Of a stretch of 64,000 bases of DNA, positions 1 through 7,483 are shown in pieces. Source of the stretch: a virus. Under the pieces are notes generated by a model. It was given only the letters and a program-made list of their open reading frames with translations, made no database searches and was not told the DNA's origin. The first letter of the stretch is position 1; the number at the start of each line of letters is the position of its first letter. The DNA is taken from IMG/VR virus record IMGVR_UViG_3300005936_000001, positions 62,001 through 126,000 of that record. One strand, given 5' to 3'. Made by a program: the position numbers and the translations under genes.

Positions 1-7
1 TTTTTTT

Positions 8-214
8 ATGGATAATCTAGATTTTTTTAATGATTTTTGTAATTGTAATTATAATACAAACCCTGCTTGGATTAGGGCAAAGAGAGATGTATTTTGCTGT
101 CCCGGTGTTTGTACAAAATGTGAGTGCACCGACTGCCTGGTATCTTCAATAAATAGAAAGGCATTTTTAGTGTGGATAAAATGGCAGTTGAATAAGGTTA
201 AGGCAGATGAGTAA
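8..214 (+). CDS. Small Cys-rich protein, FQG/WQ paralogue family (member 1)
   Basis: A 68-residue protein with a CC-x3-C-x2-C-x-C-x2-C cluster followed by the family's C-terminal WIKWQLNK segment. The same Cys spacing and Trp-Gln tail recur in at least eight other small genes in this window. The FQG N-terminus seen in most members is absent, so the true start could lie upstream of the window edge. The Cys cluster suggests a small zinc-binding fold, but no function is known to me. Its 3' end overlaps the start of the next paralogue, so the two are probably translationally coupled. Confidence 0.7.
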   Translation: MDNLDFFNDFCNCNYNTNPAWIRAKRDVFCCPGVCTKCECTDCLVSSINRKAFLVWIKWQLNKVKADE

Positions 215-461
215 AGAAGCATTCCAAGGGTTAACAATTCCTTCTGAAATGTATGATTTTGTAACTACATATTTTGACGAGCTAAATCGTCCGGATACAA
301 AAAGAGATTGGACAGATCTGGACGATAAAATAAATGAAGTAATTTGTCATAATTGTAGTCAGGGTGCATGTTCGGATTGTCTGGTAAGTGAAGATAATCA
401 ACAGCCTTTTGTTGTGTGGTTGAACTGGCAGGTAAATAAAAAGAAAGGAAAAATTACATAG
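207..461 (+). CDS. Small Cys-rich protein, FQG/WQ paralogue family (member 2)
   Basis: An 84-residue protein starting MSKEAFQGLTIP, the family signature, with C-x2-C-x4-C-x2-C in the middle and VWLNWQVNKKK at the end. The start overlaps the previous gene's stop and is preceded by an AAGG-type ribosome binding site. Probably a small zinc protein; function unknown. It sits two bases ahead of the radical SAM gene, so it may belong to that operon. Confidence 0.75.
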   Translation: MSKEAFQGLTIPSEMYDFVTTYFDELNRPDTKRDWTDLDDKINEVICHNCSQGACSDCLVSEDNQQPFVVWLNWQVNKKKGKIT

Positions 462-463
462 GT

Positions 464-1579
464 ATGAAATTTATAGAAACAGAGGATACAAAAGTTTTAT
501 CCTCAAAAAAGTATAATTATGTTTTTAATAAGATAAGCGGTGATTTTATGCGCTGGGGCGAGACAGAGGAAGAGGATCCGGATATGTCTGTATACGGTCC
601 GGAGATAGCTGATATTGAGATTACTGAAATATGTCATGGAGTGCGATGTGATCTTAACGATGAATCTTCCCGTAAGGTATGCCCCATGTGCTATAAGGGA
701 AATAATCCGTCTAATACTTCTAATATGTCTTTCGAGGTATTTAAACAATTATTTGATAAGCTATGTTCCAGAGTTATAGACGGGGAGATAAAGCCCTGGA
801 AGGTATTGACTCAGATAGCTTTCGGAGCAGATGCACAGGCTACAGCTAATCCCGACTTGTGGAGGATGATGTATTACTGCCGTAATAATCCCTATACAGA
901 AGTAATTCCTAATATAACCGTGGCTGATATATCGGACGAGACCGCGGATAAGTTAGTGGAGTATGTAGGGGCTGTGAGTGTATCCTATTACCCGACACAG
1001 AATAAGAACTGCTGTTATGAATCAGTGAAGAAGCTGACTGACAGGGGTCTGAAGCAGACAAATATACATGTCTGTATCTATGAAGAAAGTTTTGAAGATA
1101 CATTGACTTTGTTTAAAGATATACAGAGTGATGAACGTCTGAGTAAGATGGGGGCTGTTGTGATGCTGTCTTTAAAGAAGAAGGGAAGAGGAGTTAATTT
1201 TACACCTCTATCTGCTGAAAAGTTTAAAGTATTAGTGGATATAGCTTTGAAAGCCAAAATAGATTTCGGCTTCGACAGTTGTTCCGCGCCTAAGTTTCTG
1301 GATGCTGTGCGGGATAGTGATATGTATCCGGAATATTTTAAGATGAGCGAGTCCTGCGAAAGCTTCGGGCTGTTCTCAAGTTATTTTAACTGGGAAGGAA
1401 AATATTTTCCATGTTCCTTCGCAGAAGGGGAAGGAGGATGGGATAAAGGTATTGATGTAATTAATTGTAATGACTTTCTGGACGATGTATGGTTTTCTCC
1501 TCTAGTAAATAAATGGAGGAAGATAAGTCTGGGAACAATTCGTGATGGTGTTCGACACTGTCCTTTATTTAACATTTAA
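464..1579 (+). CDS. Radical SAM/SPASM-like protein with atypical cysteine spacing
   Basis: A 371-residue protein. The segment ITEIC (Cys57), Cys62, then CPMCYKGN (Cys73, Cys76) resembles a radical SAM 4Fe-4S site, but a roughly 15-residue insertion replaces the usual CxxxCxxC spacing. The C-terminal region, with a Cys near residue 298 followed by NWEGKYFPCSF and a last RHCPLF, looks like a SPASM-type auxiliary cluster domain. Such enzymes often modify ribosomally made peptides. Four proteins with an identical Ser-rich leader follow directly in the same operon, making them candidate substrates. That link is inference. The unusual Cys spacing leaves the radical SAM call short of certain. Confidence 0.7.
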   Translation: MKFIETEDTKVLSSKKYNYVFNKISGDFMRWGETEEEDPDMSVYGPEIADIEITEICHGVRCDLNDESSRKVCPMCYKGNNPSNTSNMSFEVFKQLFDKLCSRVIDGEIKPWKVLTQIAFGADAQATANPDLWRMMYYCRNNPYTEVIPNITVADISDETADKLVEYVGAVSVSYYPTQNKNCCYESVKKLTDRGLKQTNIHVCIYEESFEDTLTLFKDIQSDERLSKMGAVVMLSLKKKGRGVNFTPLSAEKFKVLVDIALKAKIDFGFDSCSAPKFLDAVRDSDMYPEYFKMSESCESFGLFSSYFNWEGKYFPCSFAEGEGGWDKGIDVINCNDFLDDVWFSPLVNKWRKISLGTIRDGVRHCPLFNI

Positions 1580-1590
1580 CAGGGAATATT

Positions 1591-1890
1591 ATGAAATATA
1601 GAAGAGGATTTGTAAGTAACAGTTCCAGCAGCAGTTTCTGTATTATGGGAATTGTATTAGAAGAATCGGTCTGGGAGAATATATCTATACAGGATTCTGC
1701 CTTAACGTATTGTCATGGAATAGATGAGTTTTATGAACAGGTTGTTGTAGGGATGCATGTTGAAAACATGAAAGACGATGAAACAGTCAACCTTTTTAGA
1801 GAAAGAATTATGGAAGAACTCACACGTGCTGGAATTGCCGTAGAGTATAAAGATATAGGTTGGTGTGTCGACGGAGGACGTGATGGATGA
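1591..1890 (+). CDS. SNSSSSSF-leader protein 1
   Basis: A 99-residue protein opening MKYRRGFVSNSSSSSF, a leader shared almost unchanged by the next three genes. The remaining 80 residues are acidic and unlike those of the other three, so the leader is the conserved unit. I recall similar N-termini on hypothetical phage and bacterial proteins, but know no function. It follows the radical SAM gene by 11 nt, with an AGGGAAT ribosome binding site, and overlaps the next gene by 4 nt. Confidence 0.85.
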   Translation: MKYRRGFVSNSSSSSFCIMGIVLEESVWENISIQDSALTYCHGIDEFYEQVVVGMHVENMKDDETVNLFRERIMEELTRAGIAVEYKDIGWCVDGGRDG

Positions 1891-2162
1891 AGAATCGAAG
1901 AGGATTTGTAAGTAACAGCTCGAGCAGTTCATTTATAATACAGAAAAAATATTTGAATAATGAGCAGTTAAATATGATTTATGATCATATCAATGTCGCC
2001 AAGGGAATCCTAAAGGAAGATATGGATTATGATATGCCCTGGGATATAAAGAATCATAAAGATCACATTCGAGGAAGTACAATGATGGATAATTTCGATA
2101 TGCATTACTTCCTTACCGAGATAGTCAAGGTTGATGAAGACCATATTGAATGGGATGACTAA
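1887..2162 (+). CDS. SNSSSSSF-leader protein 2
   Basis: A 91-residue protein opening MKNRRGFVSNSSSSSF followed by an unrelated acidic body. It starts in an ATGA overlap with the preceding gene, implying coupled translation. Membership in the four-gene set is clear from the leader. Function is unknown. Confidence 0.85.
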   Translation: MKNRRGFVSNSSSSSFIIQKKYLNNEQLNMIYDHINVAKGILKEDMDYDMPWDIKNHKDHIRGSTMMDNFDMHYFLTEIVKVDEDHIEWDD

Positions 2163-2164
2163 AC

Positions 2165-2632
2165 ATGAAGAATAGAATAAGATTTGTGAGCAACAGCTCC
2201 AGTAGCAGTTTTATAGTTATTGGGGATGAGCCTTCCAGATGTAATTCTGTACTGCTGGAAAAAGAACAGCGTAAAAAAGTATTGGGATATCTTAAGCTGG
2301 ATATCCCAGACGATGAAGTAGTGTACTTAACTGACTTCGTCTGTGAAGGTGATACAGAGGTTCTGAAAGTTCCGAGAGATAAGATACACTTTTATGCTGA
2401 TGGTGGACATGGACATCCTTATAGTGAAAAGGATTACTATGAGCTGGAGGATGCCGGTGTATGGATAATGAAGGAACACTTTAGTGCTGACGGAGAAGCT
2501 GAGAAAATAATCGAGTGGATTCGCAGAGAAGTTCTCGGGGCTGGATTTACTCTGGACCGACGAAATAACACAGTCTGTCTGGAACATCCAAGAAGCGGTG
2601 CAGGATGGGAAATCATAGAAGATGAAGAATAG
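2165..2632 (+). CDS. SNSSSSSF-leader protein 3
   Basis: A 155-residue protein opening MKNRIRFVSNSSSSSF, the longest of the four. The body contains an HGHPYS segment and an acidic C-terminus, with no domain I recognise. It is spaced 2 nt from the previous stop and overlaps the next gene by 11 nt. Confidence 0.85.
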   Translation: MKNRIRFVSNSSSSSFIVIGDEPSRCNSVLLEKEQRKKVLGYLKLDIPDDEVVYLTDFVCEGDTEVLKVPRDKIHFYADGGHGHPYSEKDYYELEDAGVWIMKEHFSADGEAEKIIEWIRREVLGAGFTLDRRNNTVCLEHPRSGAGWEIIEDEE

Positions 2633-2984
2633 AAAAGGATTCGTAAGTAATAGTTCGAGCAGTAGTTTTATACTCGCTATTAAAGAAGCTATCCCCTGCT
2701 CCCTTTGCGGGAGGAGTGATTTAACATATGATAATTTTATCCAGATGATAGAAGGATCTAACGACTCGGACACTGAATTTAGGGGTGAAGGTCTTAAAGA
2801 GGCGGAAGAGTGGTTAGAATCAGGTTATATGGAGGAAGATAAGCTAAATGAAATAAAGAAAAAGATTAGAAAGTTATCTAAGGATAATGAGATAGTACGG
2901 GTGGATGTATCGTACTGCGATGAGCATATTACTGAGATTATAAAAACATCTCCTAATATTCAGATAGTTTGGAGTAATGAATAA
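2622..2984 (+). CDS. SNSSSSSF-leader protein 4
   Basis: A 120-residue protein opening MKNRKGFVSNSSSSSF. After the leader comes a CSLCG pair and a later YCDEH segment, so it may bind a metal. It is the last gene of the cassette and is followed at once by a rho-independent terminator. Confidence 0.85.
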   Translation: MKNRKGFVSNSSSSSFILAIKEAIPCSLCGRSDLTYDNFIQMIEGSNDSDTEFRGEGLKEAEEWLESGYMEEDKLNEIKKKIRKLSKDNEIVRVDVSYCDEHITEIIKTSPNIQIVWSNE

Positions 2985-2986
2985 AA

Positions 2987-3009
2987 AGAGGGCTTAGGCC
3001 CTTTTTTTA
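2987..3009 (+). terminator. Rho-independent terminator closing the SNSSSSSF operon
   Basis: GGGC-TTAG-GCCC hairpin followed by a run of seven T, starting three bases after the stop codon of the last SNSSSSSF gene. Confidence 0.85.
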
Positions 3010-3013
3010 GCTA

Positions 3014-3043
3014 CTTAATTAATGTCATATTATTGGCATAATA
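3014..3043 (+). promoter_or_regulatory. Phage bipartite promoter P1
   Basis: CTTAATTA at 3014-3021, an 11-nt spacer and TTGGCATAATA at 3033-3043. The same two boxes at the same spacing recur at 34913, 40383, 50359 and 54591. It lies directly after a terminator and before a probable small RNA, so transcription likely starts near 3050. Confidence 0.7.
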
Positions 3044-3050
3044 TAATAGG

Positions 3051-3173
3051 CGGGGAGTTTACTTCTTAGACATTATTCACGCTCTTGGCACACCCTGTGA
3101 ATAGGGTACCACCCAGGAGGATGTTACGGAAGAGTTATGGGGTTCGTAAGAACCCATCCCCGTCTACTTTTTT
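3051..3173 (+). ncRNA. Probable structured small RNA (about 123 nt)
   Basis: Begins right after promoter P1. The ends can pair: CGGGGA at 3051-3056 with TCCCCG at 3157-3162, followed by a T6 run at 3168-3173. Internal hairpins include ACCCT/AGGGT (3092-3107) and GGGTTC-GTAA-GAACCC (3140-3155). No open frame of useful length is present. Promoter, closed structure and T-run together suggest a discrete noncoding transcript; the family is unknown. Confidence 0.55.
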
Positions 3174-3207
3174 ATAAATACACCAATTAACAGGAGGAGG
3201 AGGAGGA

Positions 3208-3372
3208 ATGTCCCAAGTTAGGAAGGACACCTGGTGGAAGGACGAGACAATCAGGGATGACTTTAACCAGACAGAGCTGGAACTGGTTCTAGTTAAAAAA
3301 GAGCTTAAAGAGGTTAAAGAGGAGAACACCCTACTCAGGGCTGAGCTCTGTAACCTAAAAACAAAGGAGTAA
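3208..3372 (+). CDS. Small coiled-coil protein
   Basis: A 54-residue frame starting at ATG after an exceptionally strong purine-rich site (AGGAGGAGGAGGAGG). The second half is a leucine/charged heptad-like helix (LELVLVKKELKEVKEEN). It stops one base before the next ATG. Function unknown; small coiled-coil proteins of this kind are often phage accessory or regulatory proteins. Confidence 0.65.
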   Translation: MSQVRKDTWWKDETIRDDFNQTELELVLVKKELKEVKEENTLLRAELCNLKTKE

Positions 3373-3373
3373 A

Positions 3374-3703
3374 ATGGAAACTTATATGTTATCCATACTG
3401 GATTCAGTCCAGGCAGTGCTAATAATATCAGTTATTTTTTGTGTTGTAATTACCATAATAACGGTAATCATGAGGTGCAGCGACGTACCTTTTGAAATTA
3501 ATCGCTGGGTATTAAGATGTTCGATACCTATTGGGATATTATGTTTAATATGTTTGGCTTTTATACCCTCCCAGCAGAGTCTCATTAAGGCTTACCTGAT
3601 GGTGGAGGGATCGAAGTTGGCAACCGCAGATAATGTGGAAAAGTTGTTCACAAAAGTAGATGAGAAGATAGACAAGGCTGTCGATCTTCTTAAAACTAAA
3701 TAG
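3374..3703 (+). CDS. Two-helix membrane protein
   Basis: A 109-residue protein with hydrophobic segments at about residues 14-34 and 48-63 separated by a short charged loop, then an amphipathic Lys-rich tail. It follows the coiled-coil gene with an AAAGGAG site. Two helices plus a charged tail fit a holin-like or other inner membrane phage protein, but nothing here proves lysis function. Confidence 0.65.
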   Translation: METYMLSILDSVQAVLIISVIFCVVITIITVIMRCSDVPFEINRWVLRCSIPIGILCLICLAFIPSQQSLIKAYLMVEGSKLATADNVEKLFTKVDEKIDKAVDLLKTK

Positions 3704-3720
3704 TCTACCATGGTAGACTA
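3701..3720. repeat. Perfect 20-bp palindrome with TCTACCATGGTAGA core (copy 1)
   Basis: TAGTCTACCA followed by its exact reverse complement, straddling the stop of the membrane protein gene. The 14-bp core TCTACCATGGTAGA occurs again at 15583, 42180 and 47530. Symmetry and recurrence suggest a dimeric DNA-binding protein site. Confidence 0.6.
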
Positions 3721-3733
3721 TTGGAGATAAAGA

Positions 3734-4039
3734 ATGAAGAGTAAACTACGTGAATTAAGAAAAAAACTTAATCTTGATATCAAAGAATTAAGAGAAAGTT
3801 GTTCCCATAAAGAAAAGTACATAACAATAAGAGAAGATCGAGGAGCTATAGGTGGTGGTAGTAGTCACCCCTCCATTCATGTTGTATGTACAAATTGTGG
3901 TACGCTGAGATTAATATTTGGTCTCGATAAAGAACAACGCGCCAAAGTAAAAAAAACAATGAAGGCCCAGTTCCCTGAAGAGGATGAACGTCTTAATTGT
4001 TTCACAATGTACGATTGGGAATTAGATGAAAAAGATTAA
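3734..4039 (+). CDS. Hypothetical protein with zinc-ribbon-like CTNCG motif
   Basis: A 101-residue protein with a basic, helical N-terminus, a Cys-Ser-His near residue 23, a Gly-Ser-rich turn and CTNCG near residue 54. This looks like a small zinc-stabilised fold. It overlaps the next gene by 14 nt. Function unknown. Confidence 0.65.
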   Translation: MKSKLRELRKKLNLDIKELRESCSHKEKYITIREDRGAIGGGSSHPSIHVVCTNCGTLRLIFGLDKEQRAKVKKTMKAQFPEEDERLNCFTMYDWELDEKD

Positions 4040-4304
4040 ATGCGGAGCAAAGGGCTGTGAGTTTGTAGAGCGGTGGAGTACACTCAAGCCCCGCGGTCCT
4101 CAATATGTAGAAGTCAGAGATGACTTCCCAGAAGAAGCAAAAGCTTTTTGTTCATTCGAATGTGCTGTGTATGCAGGATACATGACAATGAATAAGAAAA
4201 GCTTTAAGGAGAAAGGCGGAATAGAGGTAGGAGGCTCGTGGTGGGTAAAGGATCCATCCGGGGGGACCGATGAGCGGTTCAAGGAATTAAGGGGGAAAGA
4301 ATGA
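4026..4304 (+). CDS. Hypothetical protein with paired Cys motifs
   Basis: A 92-residue protein with CGAKGC near the N-terminus and CSFEC near residue 43, an arrangement resembling small treble-clef zinc fingers. It is followed by a WWVKDPSGG segment and overlaps the next start by 4 nt. No specific function is recognised. Confidence 0.65.
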   Translation: MKKIKCGAKGCEFVERWSTLKPRGPQYVEVRDDFPEEAKAFCSFECAVYAGYMTMNKKSFKEKGGIEVGGSWWVKDPSGGTDERFKELRGKE

Positions 4305-4549
4305 AAATGTTAATAGTAATAATTATATGGACCATAGGGATTATCCTTGGGCTGTATGTAGGAGTATGGGTATGTTTTATTGGAGGCATCATCGATGTTG
4401 TAGAAGCTGCCCGGGCAACTGTTCTTATACCTATGGATGTCGCATTAGGTGTAGCAAAGATTGTCTTTGCAGGTGTAGCGGGCTGGATAACCTTCTTTAT
4501 ATGCTTTATTATGGGTGGAGTAGTGGGGGAGATAAGGCCATGCCGGTAG
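4301..4549 (+). CDS. Small membrane protein
   Basis: An 82-residue, strongly hydrophobic protein with two or three membrane segments (about residues 3-30 and 45-75) and glycine-rich helices. It is embedded in a run of overlapping small genes. Function unknown. Confidence 0.6.
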   Translation: MKMLIVIIIWTIGIILGLYVGVWVCFIGGIIDVVEAARATVLIPMDVALGVAKIVFAGVAGWITFFICFIMGGVVGEIRPCR

Positions 4550-4671
4550 TAATTAAGAAAACAACCCTAAAGAAGGAATGCAGGAGATGCCGTAAAGAAC
4601 GACCTATCCTGCAGGCAACGATAGGCGAGGACGTACATCTTGTATGTTCTTTCTGCGGAGAGATTATATGA
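4540..4671 (+). CDS. Small zinc-ribbon protein
   Basis: A 43-residue frame with CRRC and CSFCG knuckles about 28 residues apart, the classic spacing of a zinc ribbon. The start overlaps the upstream stop by 10 nt and is preceded by AAGG. A longer frame reaches upstream through the membrane protein gene, but only this part looks like protein. Confidence 0.6.
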   Translation: MPVVIKKTTLKKECRRCRKERPILQATIGEDVHLVCSFCGEII

Positions 4672-4823
4672 AGACATTTATGTATTTAACAACAGCTAGT
4701 ATAATTTGTATACTGTCCGCAGTATATCTGGCTGTTAGTGATGTAGAAGGTTGGGGCTGGTTTCTGTTTGTGGCATTCTTTATATTCCCTTCCTATTCTT
4801 CAACAGAGGAGAAGAAAGAATGA
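4668..4823 (+). CDS. Small two-helix membrane protein
   Basis: A 51-residue protein with hydrophobic stretches at about residues 4-25 and 32-43 around a VEGWGW turn. It has ATGA overlaps with both neighbours, typical of coupled translation. Function unknown. Confidence 0.55.
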   Translation: MKTFMYLTTASIICILSAVYLAVSDVEGWGWFLFVAFFIFPSYSSTEEKKE

Positions 4824-5014
4824 GTGAAGATTCTGAAGAAGATAATATAGATTGTGGATGTGGGTGTGCTACTTTTATCATAGTTTGTATTGTTATAATG
4901 CTATTCGCCAAGTCATGTGACGATGATAAAAATAAACCCACACCGGGAGTGATAGAGTGGGGCGGAATTAAACCGGCTGTAGATTGGCTGTGGGACGGAG
5001 GAGTAACAAAATGA
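4820..5014 (+). CDS. Small single-pass membrane protein, acidic and Cys-rich
   Basis: A 64-residue protein with an acidic N-terminus, CGCGC, one hydrophobic segment (about residues 18-33) ending KSCDDD, and a short Trp-containing tail. I chose the ATG overlapping the previous stop rather than an upstream in-frame start inside the neighbour. The Cys after the helix does not make a good lipobox. Confidence 0.55.
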   Translation: MSEDSEEDNIDCGCGCATFIIVCIVIMLFAKSCDDDKNKPTPGVIEWGGIKPAVDWLWDGGVTK

Positions 5015-5670
5015 AAAAAAACAACTGGGAACTCGATTTAAAACTATCAAAAGAAGATATAAATCACATTAGAGGTTTAGAAGAAGGTCATTTGTATGTT
5101 CTAGAGGAAATGGCTGAAAAAGGCCTAAAAACTTTAGTTCCTGATTTGCTAGGACATTATATAGTACATTTTGTCCCTCGCAATTTCTATTTCCAGGATA
5201 TGTGCGTTTATGCCCGAGATCTAGCAGATAGATTTATAAAAATATGGATAGATCTAGAGCGAGAAGTACCGGAAACTTTTTCTGCGATATTAGAAAATGT
5301 AGAGCAGCACAGAAAAATATACAATACATCTATTGAAAAATTAAAACAAAATATTGATAAAGAACAAAATGAAATAAATGAAGGGCGTAAATATTTATTT
5401 GCTAAAACTAAAGGGTTCGAATATCTGAATGATTCTATAGTGTCAAATATAAAAGCGAACGGTTGTTTTAAAGAGCTTGAAAAAAAATGGCATATTATTT
5501 TAGACTGCTGTAGGTACACATATAAGGTGGTGGGATTTAATAAAAAAGAAGAGGTAGAAGATTATCTTAATAATTTTCTACCCTCCTTACATAATGTTGA
5601 GGTATACAATATTTATTGTAATAAAAAGATTGTACCAATGAAAACTCAGATTACACTAGGGGGAAGCTAA
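5011..5670 (+). CDS. Hypothetical protein with central coiled coil
   Basis: A 219-residue protein starting MKKNNWELDL in an ATGA overlap with the previous gene. Residues about 90-150 are charged and helical (LKQNIDKEQNEINEG), suggesting a coiled coil. It is AT-rich compared with the replication genes. No family recognised. Confidence 0.65.
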   Translation: MKKNNWELDLKLSKEDINHIRGLEEGHLYVLEEMAEKGLKTLVPDLLGHYIVHFVPRNFYFQDMCVYARDLADRFIKIWIDLEREVPETFSAILENVEQHRKIYNTSIEKLKQNIDKEQNEINEGRKYLFAKTKGFEYLNDSIVSNIKANGCFKELEKKWHIILDCCRYTYKVVGFNKKEEVEDYLNNFLPSLHNVEVYNIYCNKKIVPMKTQITLGGS

Positions 5671-5912
5671 TGAATAAAAAGACATTGTATGTGGTTAAAC
5701 ACACTCATAAATATGGATGTTGTTACGGTTATTTCAAATCGGACAAGAATCCTGAGTGGATTGATAATCATATTGATAAAATATGCGATGCTTTATTATT
5801 CGACTTTGAACCGGATAACGTGTTGGAAAATGGTTTAAATGAAACGGTCGAGATTAGAAACGCAGATGATTTGACGTGTGATCTCGAAGAAGAGTTAGCA
5901 AAAAATGAATAA
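5670..5912 (+). CDS. Hypothetical protein
   Basis: An 80-residue acidic protein (VVKHTHKYGCCYGYFKS at the N-terminus). It starts on the last base of the preceding stop and overlaps the next gene by 8 nt. I do not recognise it. Confidence 0.6.
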   Translation: MNKKTLYVVKHTHKYGCCYGYFKSDKNPEWIDNHIDKICDALLFDFEPDNVLENGLNETVEIRNADDLTCDLEEELAKNE

Positions 5913-6081
5913 TAAAATAAGAAAAGCTAATAAAATATATAAACGCAATGAATTTAAAGATATTAACCCAGACGTGAAATGTCCGGAGTGCAGTAGGGAT
6001 AAATTTAGAGTAGGATATGGAAGCTGCGAATGTGTCGGTATATGTGATTGTGGACACAGGTTTTCACTCTACTCAGGATAA
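5905..6081 (+). CDS. Small zinc-ribbon protein
   Basis: A 58-residue protein: a basic N-terminal helix, then CPEC, CEC and CDCGH, enough ligands for one or two zinc ions. It starts inside the end of the previous gene. Function unknown. Confidence 0.55.
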   Translation: MNNKIRKANKIYKRNEFKDINPDVKCPECSRDKFRVGYGSCECVGICDCGHRFSLYSG

Positions 6082-6087
6082 ATTGTG

Positions 6088-6231
6088 ATGGAAAATAAAC
6101 CAAAACCTCCTATTGTGTTTGATTTTAAAAAGGAGGCTGAGAAAAAAAGAAAGAAAGAATTATATAAGTATGCTAAAAAAGCTGTAGCACACTTATATAC
6201 AAGAGAAAATCCTAAAGAGGAGGAGAGATGA
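6088..6231 (+). CDS. Small basic helical protein
   Basis: A 47-residue, Lys/Glu-rich helical peptide (FDFKKEAEKKRKKEL) ending in an ATGA overlap with the next gene. The start follows a weak site 7 nt after the previous stop. Function unknown. Confidence 0.5.
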   Translation: MENKPKPPIVFDFKKEAEKKRKKELYKYAKKAVAHLYTRENPKEEER

Positions 6232-6476
6232 AATGGAATAAACATGATTGGGAATGTATCTATTTAGGTACACGAAACGACAGAGATTATTATCTCTATG
6301 TCAGTGATATAAAAGAACTCAGTATTATTTCAAGAGTAGGTAACGAACAACATGCCTATGGTACATGTTCTATTGATAGTATTAGAAATTTGGTAAAGGA
6401 ATCAAAAATAAACATCCATGATAACACAGAAGCTGGTGACATGGTATATTTCGCGGATTTATTAAGGATTCTATAA
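6228..6476 (+). CDS. Hypothetical protein
   Basis: An 82-residue protein preceded by a strong GAGGAGGAG site and starting MKWNKHDWEC. It is the last + strand gene before the convergent - strand block. No family recognised. Confidence 0.6.
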   Translation: MKWNKHDWECIYLGTRNDRDYYLYVSDIKELSIISRVGNEQHAYGTCSIDSIRNLVKESKINIHDNTEAGDMVYFADLLRIL

Positions 6477-6497
6477 AGATATTTAAAGAATCCTTAA
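6462..6497. terminator. Hairpin between convergent genes
   Basis: TTAAGGATTC pairs with GAATCCTTAA around a 16-nt AT-rich loop, spanning the ends of two convergent genes. It has no T-run, so it may act as a bidirectional transcript end or RNA-stabilising hairpin. Confidence 0.45.
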
Positions 6498-7483
6498 CAT
6501 TTGATAGTCGCTACACGTATTTCCGAACGGTGGTACGTGTACGCGACTTCTATATTCCCGTCCGGATTCTCTATGGCGAAAGGATACGACAGTTCTCTGC
6601 TGACAGCGTCCGGATAGAATGTATCTGAAGTATCGTCGTCTATAACAATACTTTCTTTTATATCCAGATCAGCCCGCATCTTCTTAAGAACTAATCCTTT
6701 TTTTAGTATAACAGTAAATTCCATCAGAGACAGAGGACACCGGTTTCTACTATCCGGATTACATACCAGATATGTTTTTCCGGAACTGTGGTGGACGACA
6801 TCGATAGAGCTGTTAGGATTCATTACATCTGTAGGAACAGCTTTATCCCAGTTATATAGATTACTGGAAGAGCTGTAATATATACATGGAAGATCCCGGG
6901 AACTCCGCATTAATGCATGGTACTTTTCATCAGCATACCATATAGCGGGCTGTAACAGCCCCTGAGAGGTGATTGGTCCAATTATAGGGTTAGAGCGCCT
7001 TCTACCCTTAAAGTCGTTGAAGGGCTCCTTATAAGCCTCTATATAGGATGTCCAGTTCATAGCAGTTTCCACGGACGATCCGCATACCATCATATTGCCT
7101 TTAAAAATAGGCTTCGTCTTGACACAGCCGTTGAATCCTGCGGGATACATTATATAATCTTTAGGGACAACTTTCCCGCCCTTTAACTCCAGCGTAAACA
7201 GAACTGTCTGCCAGCAGTCACAGAATCTTCCATCCTTCATAAACATATACAATTTATCGTTATGTGTGAATAGAACAGGGTTCCAGCAGGAGCTGCCTCT
7301 CGACGATGGATTGAAAGTTCTCTGTATAGGATTATTATCCACCTTTGTATAGATACAGCAGAGGTATCCTTCTCTCTCCCCGCCGAACCATGCTGTTATT
7401 TTCTTTCCCTCATAATATACAATAGATGCTGCATGACAGGCGTTTGTCGGAACATTTATTCTTTCTTCAGATATTATTTTCAT
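6494..7483 (-). CDS. BNR/sialidase-like protein (exo-alpha-sialidase fold)
   Basis: A 329-residue protein whose motifs follow the BNR_2 sialidase-like beta-propeller: CHAASIV near residue 16, AWFGGEREG near 31, GLLQPAIW near 175, NPNSSIDVV near 222, CPLSL near 250 and a final SYPFAIENPDG with YTYHRSEIR. In that family these blocks line the active site of glycosidases acting on sialic acid or related sugars. Next to terL, a tail-associated glycan-cleaving role is plausible but unproven. It is unusually Cys-rich. Its start overlaps the 3' end of the upstream small gene. Confidence 0.65.
   Translation of the reverse strand: MKIISEERINVPTNACHAASIVYYEGKKITAWFGGEREGYLCCIYTKVDNNPIQRTFNPSSRGSSCWNPVLFTHNDKLYMFMKDGRFCDCWQTVLFTLELKGGKVVPKDYIMYPAGFNGCVKTKPIFKGNMMVCGSSVETAMNWTSYIEAYKEPFNDFKGRRRSNPIIGPITSQGLLQPAIWYADEKYHALMRSSRDLPCIYYSSSSNLYNWDKAVPTDVMNPNSSIDVVHHSSGKTYLVCNPDSRNRCPLSLMEFTVILKKGLVLKKMRADLDIKESIVIDDDTSDTFYPDAVSRELSYPFAIENPDGNIEVAYTYHRSEIRVATIKC

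Noticed and set aside
1591-2984. Diversity-generating retroelement as the source of the repeated SNSSSSSF leaders
   Set aside because: There is no reverse transcriptase in the window and the variation is across whole protein bodies, not at adenines of a template repeat.
4327-4671. 114-codon frame overlapping the small membrane protein
   Set aside because: Its first two thirds are the shadow of the membrane gene; only the last 43 codons from 4540 look like a zinc ribbon.
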